DNA from: Campylobacter concisus
Lineage (GTDB): Bacteria > Campylobacterota > Campylobacteria > Campylobacterales > Campylobacteraceae
Assembly (NCBI RefSeq): GCF_003049735.1
Contig: NZ_PIRM01000002.1
Location: 62,001-126,000, forward strand
Direction of reading: 5' to 3'
DNA: 64,000 nucleotides
Shown: positions 1 through 8,611 of the stretch, piece by piece
Layout: the number at the start of each line of letters is the position of its first letter
How positions within the stretch are numbered: the stretch's first letter is position 1
Program-made: the position numbers and the translations under genes
Notes under the pieces: generated by a model
Told to the model about the DNA's origin: nothing
The model's database searches: none
The model's input: the letters and a program-made list of their open reading frames with translations, nothing else

Positions 1-784
1 CCAAACTAACAGCAAAAATGCTTAAAAACATAGCCACGCCAAATAAAATAAAAATATCCCTTGAGGGATCAAGGCTAGGCAATACTACATCGATGCTTGC
101 GGCATTTTCTCTAAAAATTTCAATGCTAGGCAAGAAAAAGAAAAATGCACCAACTGCAACAGTAGCAACTAGACTATCAACCATAGCTGATTTGTAAAGC
201 ATGGCTGATTTTAGCCAAAAAGGTGCTCCAAAAAGCGTCATGATCTCGATACGCTCCCTATGCTCAAACAGCCAAATTTTAGCCTGCTTTAGCATAAGCA
301 TAAGTCCAACCACACAAAGTATCGCCATAAAAGCATACGATATACTTTTTGCTAAATTTAGTATTTTAAAGACCTTATCGTGAGTCTTTGAAAATGTCTC
401 GACCTTTGTGATGCCATCAAATTTTAAAAGTTTTTGCTTTAGCCCATCCATGTACTGCGGTGTCGGAAATTCACTAAGTTTTAGTGAGTAAAATTTAGGT
501 AGCGCATTTTGTAGTATGGATAAATTTTTAGCAGAGATGTCATTTGAAAGGCGGTCGATGATCTTTTGCGGACTTAGTGGCTCGAGGCTAGATAGAGTGC
601 TAACCACTGGCTTTAAAATAGCATCACTAAGCTCTTTACTTGAAACTATGACGATGTTGTAGTCATTTCCCATGAGTCTTTCATAATCTCTCACAACCTT
701 ATCAGCAGTGAGGCTAAACTGCACTGAAAACAAAAGCGCGATCAGTGGCAAGATAAATCCAAGATGATTCTTAAGCGATCTCAT
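1..784 (-). CDS. ftsX: Cell division protein FtsX (partial, C-terminus beyond window)
   Basis: Membrane subunit of the FtsEX complex, which couples the divisome to periplasmic peptidoglycan hydrolases. The protein reads from an ATG at 784 and begins MRSLKNHLGFILPLIALL, an N-terminal membrane segment. A periplasmic domain of about 130 residues follows, then a second membrane segment, a cytoplasmic stretch reading IMTLFGAPFWL (typical of FtsX) and a third membrane segment. The frame is open to base 1, so the last part is missing. It overlaps the end of ftsE by 14 bp, so the two are translationally coupled. The order trmB-ftsE-ftsX is the one known in C. jejuni (Cj1278c-Cj1276c). Identity rests on ftsE linkage, topology and the conserved cytoplasmic motif. 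Confidence 0.88.
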   Translation of the reverse strand, partial: MRSLKNHLGFILPLIALLFSVQFSLTADKVVRDYERLMGNDYNIVIVSSKELSDAILKPVVSTLSSLEPLSPQKIIDRLSNDISAKNLSILQNALPKFYSLKLSEFPTPQYMDGLKQKLLKFDGITKVETFSKTHDKVFKILNLAKSISYAFMAILCVVGLMLMLKQAKIWLFEHRERIEIMTLFGAPFWLKSAMLYKSAMVDSLVATVAVGAFFFFLPSIEIFRENAASIDVVLPSLDPSRDIFILFGVAMFLSIFAVSL

Positions 785-1442
785 GCACGCCTCCATTTTC
801 TATGACGAAGTGGCGGTATGGGATACGAAGCGTTGAGGGAATGTGATGAGTCACCACGACGACGCTTGTGCCTAGAAATTCCCTAGCTGATTTTAAAAGC
901 GACCAGATGACATCGCTTGAGTATTCGTCTAAATTTCCAGTTGGCTCGTCGCATAAGAGCAAATTTGGATTGTGCGCTAGAGCTCTTGCCATCGCTACTC
1001 TTTGCTGCTCGCCGCCGCTTAGCTCACGAGGATATTTATCTGCCTTGTGAAGCATATTTACATGTTTTAAAAGTTTAGCCACTTGCTTTTTGCTCACATT
1101 TTGATTGATGCCTTTGATGATGAGGGGCAGCATGACATTTCTTTCCACATTCCATTCATTTATCAAGCGATAATTTTGAAATATAATGCCAACTCGCTGC
1201 CTAAGCTCACAAAGTCTTTTATCATCAATGTCGTCCATTTGTGTCATGCAGACATTTAGCTCTCCAGCAAGTGGTGAAATTTCTCCGTAAAATGATTTTA
1301 AAAGCGTGCTTTTTCCACTTCCACTCTTACCTGTGATAAAGACAAAATCATTTGCATAAATATCTAAATTGACGCTATTAATTACGATTTCATCGCGTTC
1401 ATAAGCTAGGCTCAAATTCCTTGCACTAATTATCTCTTGCAT
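771..1442 (-). CDS. ftsE: Cell division ATP-binding protein FtsE
   Basis: ABC-type ATPase that partners FtsX at the division site. At 223 residues it is a single nucleotide-binding domain of normal FtsE length. Visible motifs are Walker A GKSGSGKST (38-46), the signature LSGGEQQRVA (141-150), Walker B LLLCDE (161-166) and the switch His199. The start overlaps the end of trmB by 17 bp and the stop lies inside the first codons of ftsX, so all three are co-translated. No sign of truncation or transfer. Confidence 0.93.
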   Translation of the reverse strand: MQEIISARNLSLAYERDEIVINSVNLDIYANDFVFITGKSGSGKSTLLKSFYGEISPLAGELNVCMTQMDDIDDKRLCELRQRVGIIFQNYRLINEWNVERNVMLPLIIKGINQNVSKKQVAKLLKHVNMLHKADKYPRELSGGEQQRVAMARALAHNPNLLLCDEPTGNLDEYSSDVIWSLLKSAREFLGTSVVVVTHHIPSTLRIPYRHFVIENGGVHEIA

Positions 1443-2613
1443 CAGCCAAATACTCCTTCAAAAGCTCGTGTGCAGCTAAATTCTCACGAATTAAGATCGG
1501 TTTTTTTATAAAATATTCGCTTTTTTCATCACTTATTTTGATAAAACATTGCTCGGGTTTATTAAATGCTCCAAAAGCAACTTTTAGCAAAATTTCACCC
1601 TCATTTATGGTGTAAATTTCTTCAAAATGTAAAAAATAATCCTCTTTTTTGATGATGAAATTTTTGAAATTTTTAATGATATTTTTTACGCTTGTCTTTT
1701 CTTTGAAGCTAAAATCCCCAACTAAAATACTCTCACCACTTTTGACCTCACAAGTATAAATGACATCATAAATATCCTTATCTTGGCGTCTCCAGCGGTC
1801 TTCGTACTTGCTAGTTACCTCTAAATTTCTATTTTTGAAAGCTTCTATTTTTGAGTTTGTAGGCTCTAAAAATTTACTCAAGCTAAAGTCACAATACTCC
1901 TTGCTATCAGTCCGTAGCTCAAATTTACCGCCTACTTTTAATATCCTCTCGCATTCAAGTGCAAACGCCGATGAGACCACACGTCTATGCTCTGCTTTAT
2001 CCCATGGCACTGGAAAATGCAAAAATACCCTATCAACTAAATTTGAGCCAACGAGAGAGAGTAAAAGTCTGGCGTCAGTATTGATTAGACGCACGTTTTC
2101 TAGGGCATTTGCCCTAGCTAGCTTTGCTACTTGCTCGATGCTTGGCTTATAGACTTCTATTCCGATAACTAGGGCATTTGGATTGTTTTTAGCTTGATAA
2201 AGCAAGTGCCTGCCAGAACCAAAGCCGATCTCGATAAAAATCTCTTTAAATTTATCTTTTAGCTCGCAAAATGCTGGCACAAATTCTTCAAGGCTTAAAA
2301 TTTCACTCACTTTTTTAGTCAAATTTGTCTTTTTTACAGCAAATGCTTGACTGATTACGTCATTGCAATTTTGCTCTTTAAAAAGCTCCAGTGCCTCTTG
2401 CAAAAGACCAACTTTAGCTGGCTTTGTAAGCTTCTCTCCCTTTACAACAACGCCATTTTTACCGGGCTTTACAACTAGAAAAAAGCTCTCTTCTTCATTT
2501 TTTGTGTAGATGAGCCTCTCGTTTCGCCCATTTGCCTGCCAAAGAAATTTGACTTTGTCATTACCAAATGGAAATGAGAGCTCTTTTAAAGACGAAGCGA
2601 TGAAATTTGGCAT
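1426..2613 (-). CDS. trmB: tRNA (guanine-N7-)-methyltransferase TrmB
   Basis: SAM-dependent enzyme that methylates G46 in the tRNA variable loop. The 395-residue protein is longer than the roughly 240 residues of E. coli TrmB, as in other campylobacters, with extensions on both sides of the catalytic core. The SAM-binding motif EIGFGSGRH lies at about 128-136. The TrmB family segment HFPVPWDKAEHRR (about 199-211) follows the NTDAR motif near 178-182. Its ATG overlaps the stop codon of the flpA reading frame by one base (TAATG), so its translation may depend on ribosomes terminating there. Confidence 0.9.
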   Translation of the reverse strand: MPNFIASSLKELSFPFGNDKVKFLWQANGRNERLIYTKNEEESFFLVVKPGKNGVVVKGEKLTKPAKVGLLQEALELFKEQNCNDVISQAFAVKKTNLTKKVSEILSLEEFVPAFCELKDKFKEIFIEIGFGSGRHLLYQAKNNPNALVIGIEVYKPSIEQVAKLARANALENVRLINTDARLLLSLVGSNLVDRVFLHFPVPWDKAEHRRVVSSAFALECERILKVGGKFELRTDSKEYCDFSLSKFLEPTNSKIEAFKNRNLEVTSKYEDRWRRQDKDIYDVIYTCEVKSGESILVGDFSFKEKTSVKNIIKNFKNFIIKKEDYFLHFEEIYTINEGEILLKVAFGAFNKPEQCFIKISDEKSEYFIKKPILIRENLAAHELLKEYLADARDN

Positions 2614-3819
2614 TATTTTATGCTAACTTCTGCTTTTGATGACTTATCAGAGGCGATGCCGTACTCATCGATAGCTACGACGCTGTAAGAATAGCTAGCT
2701 CCTTTTTGCACGCTATCATCTCTAAGTCCAGTACCATCTATGCCACTAAAAATTTTCTCACTTGCACCACTTCTATAAACTGTGTACGAACTGGCTCTAT
2801 CAACTACACTCCAATTTACATTTACTCCGCTACCATCGTAGCTAGCACTAATATTTGGAGTCTTTGGCGCACCAAGTGTTATCCCCACGATTGGCTCTTC
2901 TTGTTTTAAGCTCTCAAGGCCGTCTTTATCGACTGCTGTGACTCTATAGTATCTTGTCGCTGCATTTGTGTTTATGAGATCCTCATAAGTGTTGCTAGTC
3001 GTTTTTGCTAGGTATGTGTAAGGTAAAATTTTACTCACTGTCCTATAAACCTTAAAATAAGCAAAATCCTCAGCCGGCGCGTAATCCCAAGTTAAAATTA
3101 TCTTTTTTGGTGCATTTTTTGTTGCCTGAAGGTTTGTTACTGATTTAGGGTAACTCCTTTGTCGTTGCACTGATATTTTGGCTTGGTTTTGAGACAACAC
3201 CTGAAGAAGTTTTAACTAAAATTCTATATTCATAAGACTTGCCAGGTTTTACCTCAGTGTCGATATATTCGGCATTTAGTCTGCCATTTACCTCTGCGAT
3301 TTGGCTAAATTTATTAGCTCCTGCATCACTTCTTTGAATGATATAGCTTGCCACGGTGCTATCAGGATGTGGTCTCCAGATCACTTTTACACGTCCTGGA
3401 AGCCCTGTAATAGCTTGCGAAAACGGTACTGAGTCAAGCAGTGGCTTTGTAGTTGCTGTTGCGATTGTGCCCGGTTGAGAGATGGCGTTACTTGAGTAGG
3501 TTCTCATTTGGTACGAGTAAGTTGTCTCTGGAGCTAGATTGCGGTCCACATAGTGCGTTGCAAAGCGGTCTTTTATGTTTGCAACTAGTTGCATTTTTGA
3601 GTTCGCATCATTTGGATTTGAGCGGTAAAGATAGTAGCCAACGACGCTCTCATCGGTTACTGGATTCCACTCGAAGCCAACTTCTGTCATATCTGAAATA
3701 GTTTTTAAACTTGTAATCGTAGGCAGTGACATACTTTGCTGTGTCGGTACGCTAGAGCCGCATCCCGCTAAGAAAGCTGCTAAAAATGGTGTCAATATGC
3801 GTAGGGCAAATTTTTTCAT
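2613..3819 (-). pseudogene. flpA: FlpA-like fibronectin-binding lipoprotein, split by a frameshift
   Basis: Homologue of the C. jejuni adhesin FlpA (Cj1279c), a surface lipoprotein of three fibronectin type III domains. The first piece (3145-3819) starts at an ATG seven bases after AAGGAG. It has a lipoprotein signal with lipobox LAGCG (Cys about 20-21) and two FN3 domains. The second domain contains WRPHPDSTV, matching the fibronectin-binding motif described for C. jejuni FlpA (WRPHPDFRV). This frame stops at 3145. The rest (down to 2613) continues in another frame and encodes the remaining FN3 region. Removing one base from the CCC run at 3148-3150 would join ELP to KSVTNLQ and give about 400 residues, close to C. 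jejuni FlpA. A truncated two-domain lipoprotein could still be made. A sequencing error, a true mutation or programmed +1 frameshifting would all explain it. Confidence 0.82.
3145..3150 (-). other. Frameshift site in flpA (CCC followed by UAA)
   Basis: On the minus strand the frame runs GAG TTA CCC TAA. Skipping one base gives CCU AAA TCA and restores the downstream FN3 frame. A proline CCC codon followed by a stop codon is a context in which +1 slippage is known elsewhere (prfB-like logic, and CCC sites in some phages), so recoding cannot be excluded. A simple insertion in the C run is the more economical explanation. Confidence 0.7.
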
Positions 3820-4723
3820 CAAAGATCTCCTTGGGAATTTTTTTGTAAATTATCTGGTTAAAGTCATCATACGTTTTTGCGGTAAATTCTACCCTTTTGC
3901 CAGTTCTTGGATGGATAAAATAAAGCATATAAGCGTGAAGCATAACCCTGCTTATTTTATCGCCTTGGCTCTTAAATCCGTATAAATCATCGCCTAAAAT
4001 ATGGCGGTTTATGCTAGATAGGTGCACTCTTATCTGATGAGTCCTGCCTGTAAAAAGTTTTGCTGCTATTAAATTTATGCCATTTTCACTTAACAAATTT
4101 ACAAAGGCACTTTTTGCAAATTTAGCGTCCGCGATGATCGCCTTTTTTAGGCGGTTATTTGGATTTCTGCCGATTGGCTTATCGATGATGACATCCTCTT
4201 TTAGCGGTAAGTCGGTGAGCGCTAGATAAATTCTCCCCATGCTTTTATCGCTTAGCTGCTCGCTTATTTTTGCGTGAGCGAAGTTATTTTTAGCAACTAC
4301 GATAGCGCCACTTGTACCCTTATCTAGGCGGTGGACGATGCCAGCTCTTACATCGCCATTTAAATTTGAGAGCATAAAGCCCTTTTTATTTAGCCATTCA
4401 ACAAGTGTCGCCTCTTTTACACTTGGAGCTTGATGAACAACGATTTGCGGGGGCTTGTTTAGCACTATGAGATCGTCGTCTTCATAGATGATCGGGATGT
4501 CAAAATTTACTTCGTATTCGTTTTGCACCTCTTTTCTTGGGGCAAAATTTACGCAAATTTCATCGTTTTCGCTCAGTAAAAAGCTTGGTTTTGAGACTGG
4601 TTTTAAATTTACGCTTACAAGGGAATCTTTTATCAAATTTAAAGCTTGATTGCGTGAAATTTGAAGCTCTTTGGCTACTGCTACGTCGAGTCTTGAGCCG
4701 TTTAAAACATTAAATTTAACCAA
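3752..4723 (-). CDS. RluA-family 23S rRNA pseudouridine synthase
   Basis: Isomerises uridine to pseudouridine in RNA, probably 23S rRNA. An N-terminal S4-like RNA-binding segment is followed by the RluA catalytic motif HRLDKGTSGA with catalytic Asp near residue 134-136, and by the GRTHQIRVH motif. Two in-frame TTG starts exist (4729 and 4723). The second is eight bases from AAGG and is preferred. It corresponds in position to Cj1280c. The last 23 or so residues, after IIYKKIPKEI, read through the ribosome-binding site and signal peptide of flpA, giving an unusually long overlap of about 70 bp and a tail that looks non-homologous. Which member (RluC or RluD type) is not decided. Confidence 0.85.
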   Translation of the reverse strand: MVKFNVLNGSRLDVAVAKELQISRNQALNLIKDSLVSVNLKPVSKPSFLLSENDEICVNFAPRKEVQNEYEVNFDIPIIYEDDDLIVLNKPPQIVVHQAPSVKEATLVEWLNKKGFMLSNLNGDVRAGIVHRLDKGTSGAIVVAKNNFAHAKISEQLSDKSMGRIYLALTDLPLKEDVIIDKPIGRNPNNRLKKAIIADAKFAKSAFVNLLSENGINLIAAKLFTGRTHQIRVHLSSINRHILGDDLYGFKSQGDKISRVMLHAYMLYFIHPRTGKRVEFTAKTYDDFNQIIYKKIPKEIFDEKICPTHIDTIFSSFLSGMRL

Positions 4724-4743
4724 AATCAAAGCCTTGTTTGTGA

Positions 4744-4749
4744 TATAAT
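4744..4749 (+). promoter_or_regulatory. Sigma-70 -10 box for rodA
   Basis: A perfect TATAAT lies in the 46-52 bp gap between the divergent rluA-like gene and rodA, about 27 bases before the rodA TTG. In Campylobacter the -10 box is the main sigma-70 signal, with no strong -35 needed. The expected start of transcription is near 4756, giving a leader of about 20 bases. Confidence 0.6.
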
Positions 4750-4775
4750 CTAGCCCAAAAATTAAGGTTTGCTTC

Positions 4776-5882
4776 TTGATAAAACTAGATCGGCGTATTT
4801 TAACACATTTTGATTTTATTCAGCCGTTTTTAATAATCCCAATCATCATAATTTCATATATCCTGGTTTCCGAGGCAAACGACATTTTAGCAAACAAACA
4901 GCTTGTGTATTTTGGCATAGGTTTTGCATCATTTTGTGTAGCATTTTTACTGCCTATTAGACGTATTGACTGGATTATTCCGATGTTTTACTGGGTCTGC
5001 ATAGTGTTACTTTTAAGCGTCGATCTCTTTGGCGTTAGCAAACTAGGCGCTAAGCGCTGGCTAGAAATTCCCTTTGTTCACTTCACACTTCAGCCATCAG
5101 AGCTTATGAAGCCAGCATTTTTGCTGATGTTAGCCTATCTCATTAAACAGCGTCCTCCAGAAGCTAACGGATACGGAGTAAAAGATTTTTTAAGACTTAG
5201 TTTTTATATACTTTTACCATTTGTACTCATCATGAAAGAGCCTGATCTTGGCACTGCACTCATACTTTTGATAGTTGGCTACACCATCCTTTTTGTAATC
5301 GGCGTAAATAAGAAAATTTGGATCACCATCATCCTTGCGATAGGCTTTTTGGCGCCGGTTTTGTATGAAAATTTACATGACTATCAAAAAAAGAGGATTC
5401 ACGATTTCATCGCTGAAGAGCCAAGCTATCACGTCAAACAAAGTATCATCGCCATAGGTAGCGGCGGATTAAAGGGTAAGCCAAAGGACGAAGCGACGCA
5501 GACGCACTTTAAATTTTTGCCAATCGCTACTAGCGACTTTATCTTTGCCTACAATATCGAGCGTTTTGGCTTTTATGGTGGATTGTTTCTGCTTGGGCTT
5601 TATGGAGCACTTATAACACATCTTTTAAGTTTAAATTACGGCCTAAAAAATGACTATTTTACACAAGTTACCACCACGGGGATTGCTGCACTAATCTTCG
5701 TTTATGTGGGTGTAAATGTCTCGATGACGATCGGCTTTGCGCCAGTTGTGGGCGTGCCGCTGCCGTTTTTTAGCTACGGCGGAAGCAGCTTTGTTACATT
5801 TATGGTGCTTTTTGGAATTTTGCAAAATTTGCTAACTTTTAGATTTGATAGAACCTATAGCTTTATAAAAATTCACTTCTAA
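4776..5882 (+). CDS. rodA: Rod-shape protein RodA (SEDS peptidoglycan polymerase)
   Basis: SEDS-family glycosyltransferase that polymerises glycan strands during cell elongation, working with a class B PBP in the inner membrane. The 368 residues form about ten membrane segments. Family motifs are EPDLGTA (155-161), LPIATSDFIFA with the SEDS aspartate near 254, and GVPLPFFSYGGSS (326-338). The start is TTG, supported by AAGG nine bases upstream and by the family N-terminus. It corresponds to C. jejuni Cj1282 (mrdB), in the same place next to the pseudouridine synthase. FtsW is the alternative, but the short N-terminus and neighbours favour RodA. Confidence 0.9.
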   Translation: MIKLDRRILTHFDFIQPFLIIPIIIISYILVSEANDILANKQLVYFGIGFASFCVAFLLPIRRIDWIIPMFYWVCIVLLLSVDLFGVSKLGAKRWLEIPFVHFTLQPSELMKPAFLLMLAYLIKQRPPEANGYGVKDFLRLSFYILLPFVLIMKEPDLGTALILLIVGYTILFVIGVNKKIWITIILAIGFLAPVLYENLHDYQKKRIHDFIAEEPSYHVKQSIIAIGSGGLKGKPKDEATQTHFKFLPIATSDFIFAYNIERFGFYGGLFLLGLYGALITHLLSLNYGLKNDYFTQVTTTGIAALIFVYVGVNVSMTIGFAPVVGVPLPFFSYGGSSFVTFMVLFGILQNLLTFRFDRTYSFIKIHF

Positions 5883-5918
5883 AATTTTCTCCACAAGTAT
5901 CAAATATATAGTTTTATC

Positions 5919-7196
5919 CTACCCTACTTTGTGTTTTTTGATGCAAGAATTTATGGCATTTATAAGATATTTTATATCCTCTTTTGTATGCGTATAGTGA
6001 ATGCTAACACGTACCCAGCCAGGTTTTGCTTCAAAAATGGTATTATCTTTTAAATTAAGCAGATCATGTCCATACGGCCCAGCGCAATCACAGCCTGCAC
6101 GCGTTTGTATACCAAAATCACTACTTAAACTAGCAGCAAAATCATAAGGCGAAATGCCTTTTACATTAAATGCAAAAATAGGCAATCTGTCTAAATTTTC
6201 AGGACAATAATTTATCACCTCATCTATCTTTTCTAGTTCTTTACAAAACATCTCGCCTAGCTCACATTCAGCTGCTTTTATATTATTAAGTCCGATTTCA
6301 TTTCTTAGCTTGTAGGCTAAATTTGCACGTATTAGCTGCATTATCGGCGGTGTACCGCCCTCTTCTAAACTTTCAACTTCACTAGCAAAAATATGCGATG
6401 TCCTGCTTACGTACTTGACTGTGCCTCCAGCTGCAAATGTAGGCAAATTTTTACAAAGCTCTTTTTTGATAGCCAAAAGCCCACAACTCCCAACTCCTCC
6501 AAGTAGTTTGTGAGGTGAGAGAAACAGTGCGTCAAAATATCTGCAATCAACATTTTCATAAGCACTAAGAGTAGCCACATCAAGTGCTAAAATGCCATCA
6601 TATTTTTTAATCAGCGAGTAAATTTTTTTATAATTAGTTTTAACGCCAGTGACGTTTGAGGCAGCGCTAAAACTAGCTATTATCTTTCTTTTTGCATTTT
6701 GCTTTAATGTATTCTCAAGCATCGCATAATCTATCTCATTATTTTCATCAAGCTCTATACGTTTTATATCACAAAGCCCTTCTCTTAAGCTAACTTCAAC
6801 AGAGTGATGCTCATAAGGGCCAATGATCGCTAATGGCAAGTTTAATTTTCTTAAATTTGCTTCACCGATCAAAGCTCTTGTAGATGGTGAGATATAAATT
6901 CCCACTATCTCCTGAAATTTCTTTATCGCAGCCGTTGCTCCTTGACCAGTCGCGATAAGATAAAAACTATCGTCAAGGCCTAATAAGCTTTTTAACTCAG
7001 CCCTTGCATTTTCATAGTATTTTTGCGTTAGCAACGCGCTTGAACTACTATCTGAGTGAGTGTTTGCGTAGGTTTTTAAAAATTTTGAAATTTCATCTTC
7101 AATGGGCTTGTAAGCAAGACCTGAAGCCGTGTAGTCAAAATAGTAAAGACCCTCTTTTAAAATGATATTTTTTCTTACTTCATCGATATTTAGCAA
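5919..7196 (-). CDS. Class V aminotransferase / cysteine-desulfurase-like protein (copy 1)
   Basis: PLP-dependent fold-type I enzyme related to NifS/SufS cysteine desulfurases. The PLP lysine is in SPHKLLGG and a cysteine-rich motif AGCDCAGPYGHDLL lies near the C-terminus where desulfurases keep the catalytic Cys. The frame is open to 7259, but the TTG at 7196 has AAAAGGA five bases upstream and aligns with the start of its paralogue at 8608-9939, so it is preferred (about 425 residues). It is the last gene of the run csd-thiD-thiE-csd. A role supplying sulfur, for example for thiamine thiazole formation, is inferred only from linkage. The true substrate is unknown. Confidence 0.72.
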   Translation of the reverse strand: MLNIDEVRKNIILKEGLYYFDYTASGLAYKPIEDEISKFLKTYANTHSDSSSSALLTQKYYENARAELKSLLGLDDSFYLIATGQGATAAIKKFQEIVGIYISPSTRALIGEANLRKLNLPLAIIGPYEHHSVEVSLREGLCDIKRIELDENNEIDYAMLENTLKQNAKRKIIASFSAASNVTGVKTNYKKIYSLIKKYDGILALDVATLSAYENVDCRYFDALFLSPHKLLGGVGSCGLLAIKKELCKNLPTFAAGGTVKYVSRTSHIFASEVESLEEGGTPPIMQLIRANLAYKLRNEIGLNNIKAAECELGEMFCKELEKIDEVINYCPENLDRLPIFAFNVKGISPYDFAASLSSDFGIQTRAGCDCAGPYGHDLLNLKDNTIFEAKPGWVRVSIHYTHTKEDIKYLINAINSCIKKHKVG

Positions 7197-7266
7197 TGTT
7201 TTCCTTTTATTTAAAGCAGGGATTATAATTAAATTTTCATAAAAAATCTTGCAAAACAAGTATCTT

Positions 7267-7872
7267 TTAAAGCAATAAATTTCTTTGTAAATTTTCTATA
7301 TTTTTCTTTATCGTGCCATCTTTATAGATAGCGGATATTAAGGCGATCATGTCTGGCTTTACTCTAGCGACACTTGCAATATTGCTAGAGTTTATGCCTC
7401 CTATGACACACACATTCATTCCCATTTCTTTTGCTTGTGATATGGTTTGGGCCTTGCAAAGTGGCGCATTTGGTTTTGTTGGGCTTTTAAACATCGCTCC
7501 AAAAGCCACATAGCTAGCACCATTTTGTTTTGCCTTAACAGCAAGCTCCAAGCTATCATAGCAGCTAACTCCCACGTAAGCGTCATCTCCTAAAATTTCA
7601 AACGCCTCTTTTATGCTCGCATCATCTTTTCCCAAATGCACGGACTTTGCCCCTATATGAGCAGCAAATAAAATATCATCATTTACGATAAATCTGGCTC
7701 CAAATTTTTCGCATAAGTTGAAAATTTCACCAGCTAGCCTCTCGTCTTTGGGTATTTTTTTAGAGCGAAATTGAAAAAATTTCACCCCACACTCTAAAAT
7801 TTCTTTAGTGTATTGCAAGGCTAAATTTTCAGGCATCAACACATCGTCGCTAATCGCGTAAATTTCAATCAC
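7267..7872 (-). CDS. thiE: Thiamine-phosphate synthase ThiE
   Basis: Condenses HMP-pyrophosphate with thiazole phosphate to make thiamine phosphate in the cytoplasm. It is 201 residues, a TIM-barrel of typical length. Recognisable segments are FIVNDD, VHLGKDD, VGVSCY, FGAMFKSPTKPNAPL and VIGGINSSNI, in the usual ThiE order. Its start overlaps the end of thiD by 8 bp, so the two are coupled. Confidence 0.88.
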   Translation of the reverse strand: MIEIYAISDDVLMPENLALQYTKEILECGVKFFQFRSKKIPKDERLAGEIFNLCEKFGARFIVNDDILFAAHIGAKSVHLGKDDASIKEAFEILGDDAYVGVSCYDSLELAVKAKQNGASYVAFGAMFKSPTKPNAPLCKAQTISQAKEMGMNVCVIGGINSSNIASVARVKPDMIALISAIYKDGTIKKNIENLQRNLLL

Positions 7873-8611
7873 TTATGTCAACTTTATGATTTAGTAGACG
7901 TTTGCCAAATTTTGTCGTAATTGCATTTTTAATAGCATTTAAAACGTATTTTTTGGCTAGTTTTATGGCCTCTTCTTTTGTGTGTCCATTTGCCAGCAAG
8001 CAGGCCAGCGCACTCGCAAAGCTACATCCAGCCCCGTGCATGATCTCTGGTTTTATTAGTGGCTCTTTAAATTTAAGCACGTCACCATTTTTTTTAAAAA
8101 GAGTATCTTCACAAATTTCTGCAACCGTGCTTCGCTTTAAGATCATATCGCAAGGTAAATTTTTGCTATCAAGTTTCAAAACTTTGGCTTCATCGATATT
8201 TGGCGTGATAATGTCTGCGAATTTAAAAAGCTCTTTTAAGCTTGCTATCGCATCATCCTCAAGAAGCTTTGAGCCTGATTTTGCTACGCAAACTGGGTCT
8301 ATTACTATTTTAATGCCTTGCTTATGAAATTTTTCAAGCCAAGAACCAACGCAAGATATAAGCTCTTTATTAAAAAGCATACCAACCTTTATGGCATCTA
8401 TGTTTAGCTCTTCATCTACCATTTTGATCTGTTCATTTAGATTTGTAACATTTGTAGCAAAGATATTGCTAACGCCATTTGTATTTTGTGCCGTAAGAGC
8501 CGTAATAGCTGTCGCTGCGTAGCAAGAAAATGCCTCGCATGTCTTAATATCAGCTTGCACGCCAGCACCACCAACACTATCACTTCCTGCAATGATTAAT
8601 ATATTTTTCAT
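7865..8611 (-). CDS. thiD: Hydroxymethylpyrimidine (phosphate) kinase ThiD
   Basis: Phosphorylates HMP and HMP-phosphate to give the pyrimidine half of thiamine. It belongs to the ribokinase-like fold. Motifs are IAGSDSVGGAGVQADIK at the N-terminus (canonical ThiD), VIDPVCVAKSG in the middle, and the anion-hole motif HGAGCSFASALA near residue 190, the usual GTGCTLS-type site. The length of 248 residues is slightly below the typical 260. It overlaps both the upstream desulfurase-like gene (4 bp) and thiE. Confidence 0.88.
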   Translation of the reverse strand: MKNILIIAGSDSVGGAGVQADIKTCEAFSCYAATAITALTAQNTNGVSNIFATNVTNLNEQIKMVDEELNIDAIKVGMLFNKELISCVGSWLEKFHKQGIKIVIDPVCVAKSGSKLLEDDAIASLKELFKFADIITPNIDEAKVLKLDSKNLPCDMILKRSTVAEICEDTLFKKNGDVLKFKEPLIKPEIMHGAGCSFASALACLLANGHTKEEAIKLAKKYVLNAIKNAITTKFGKRLLNHKVDISD

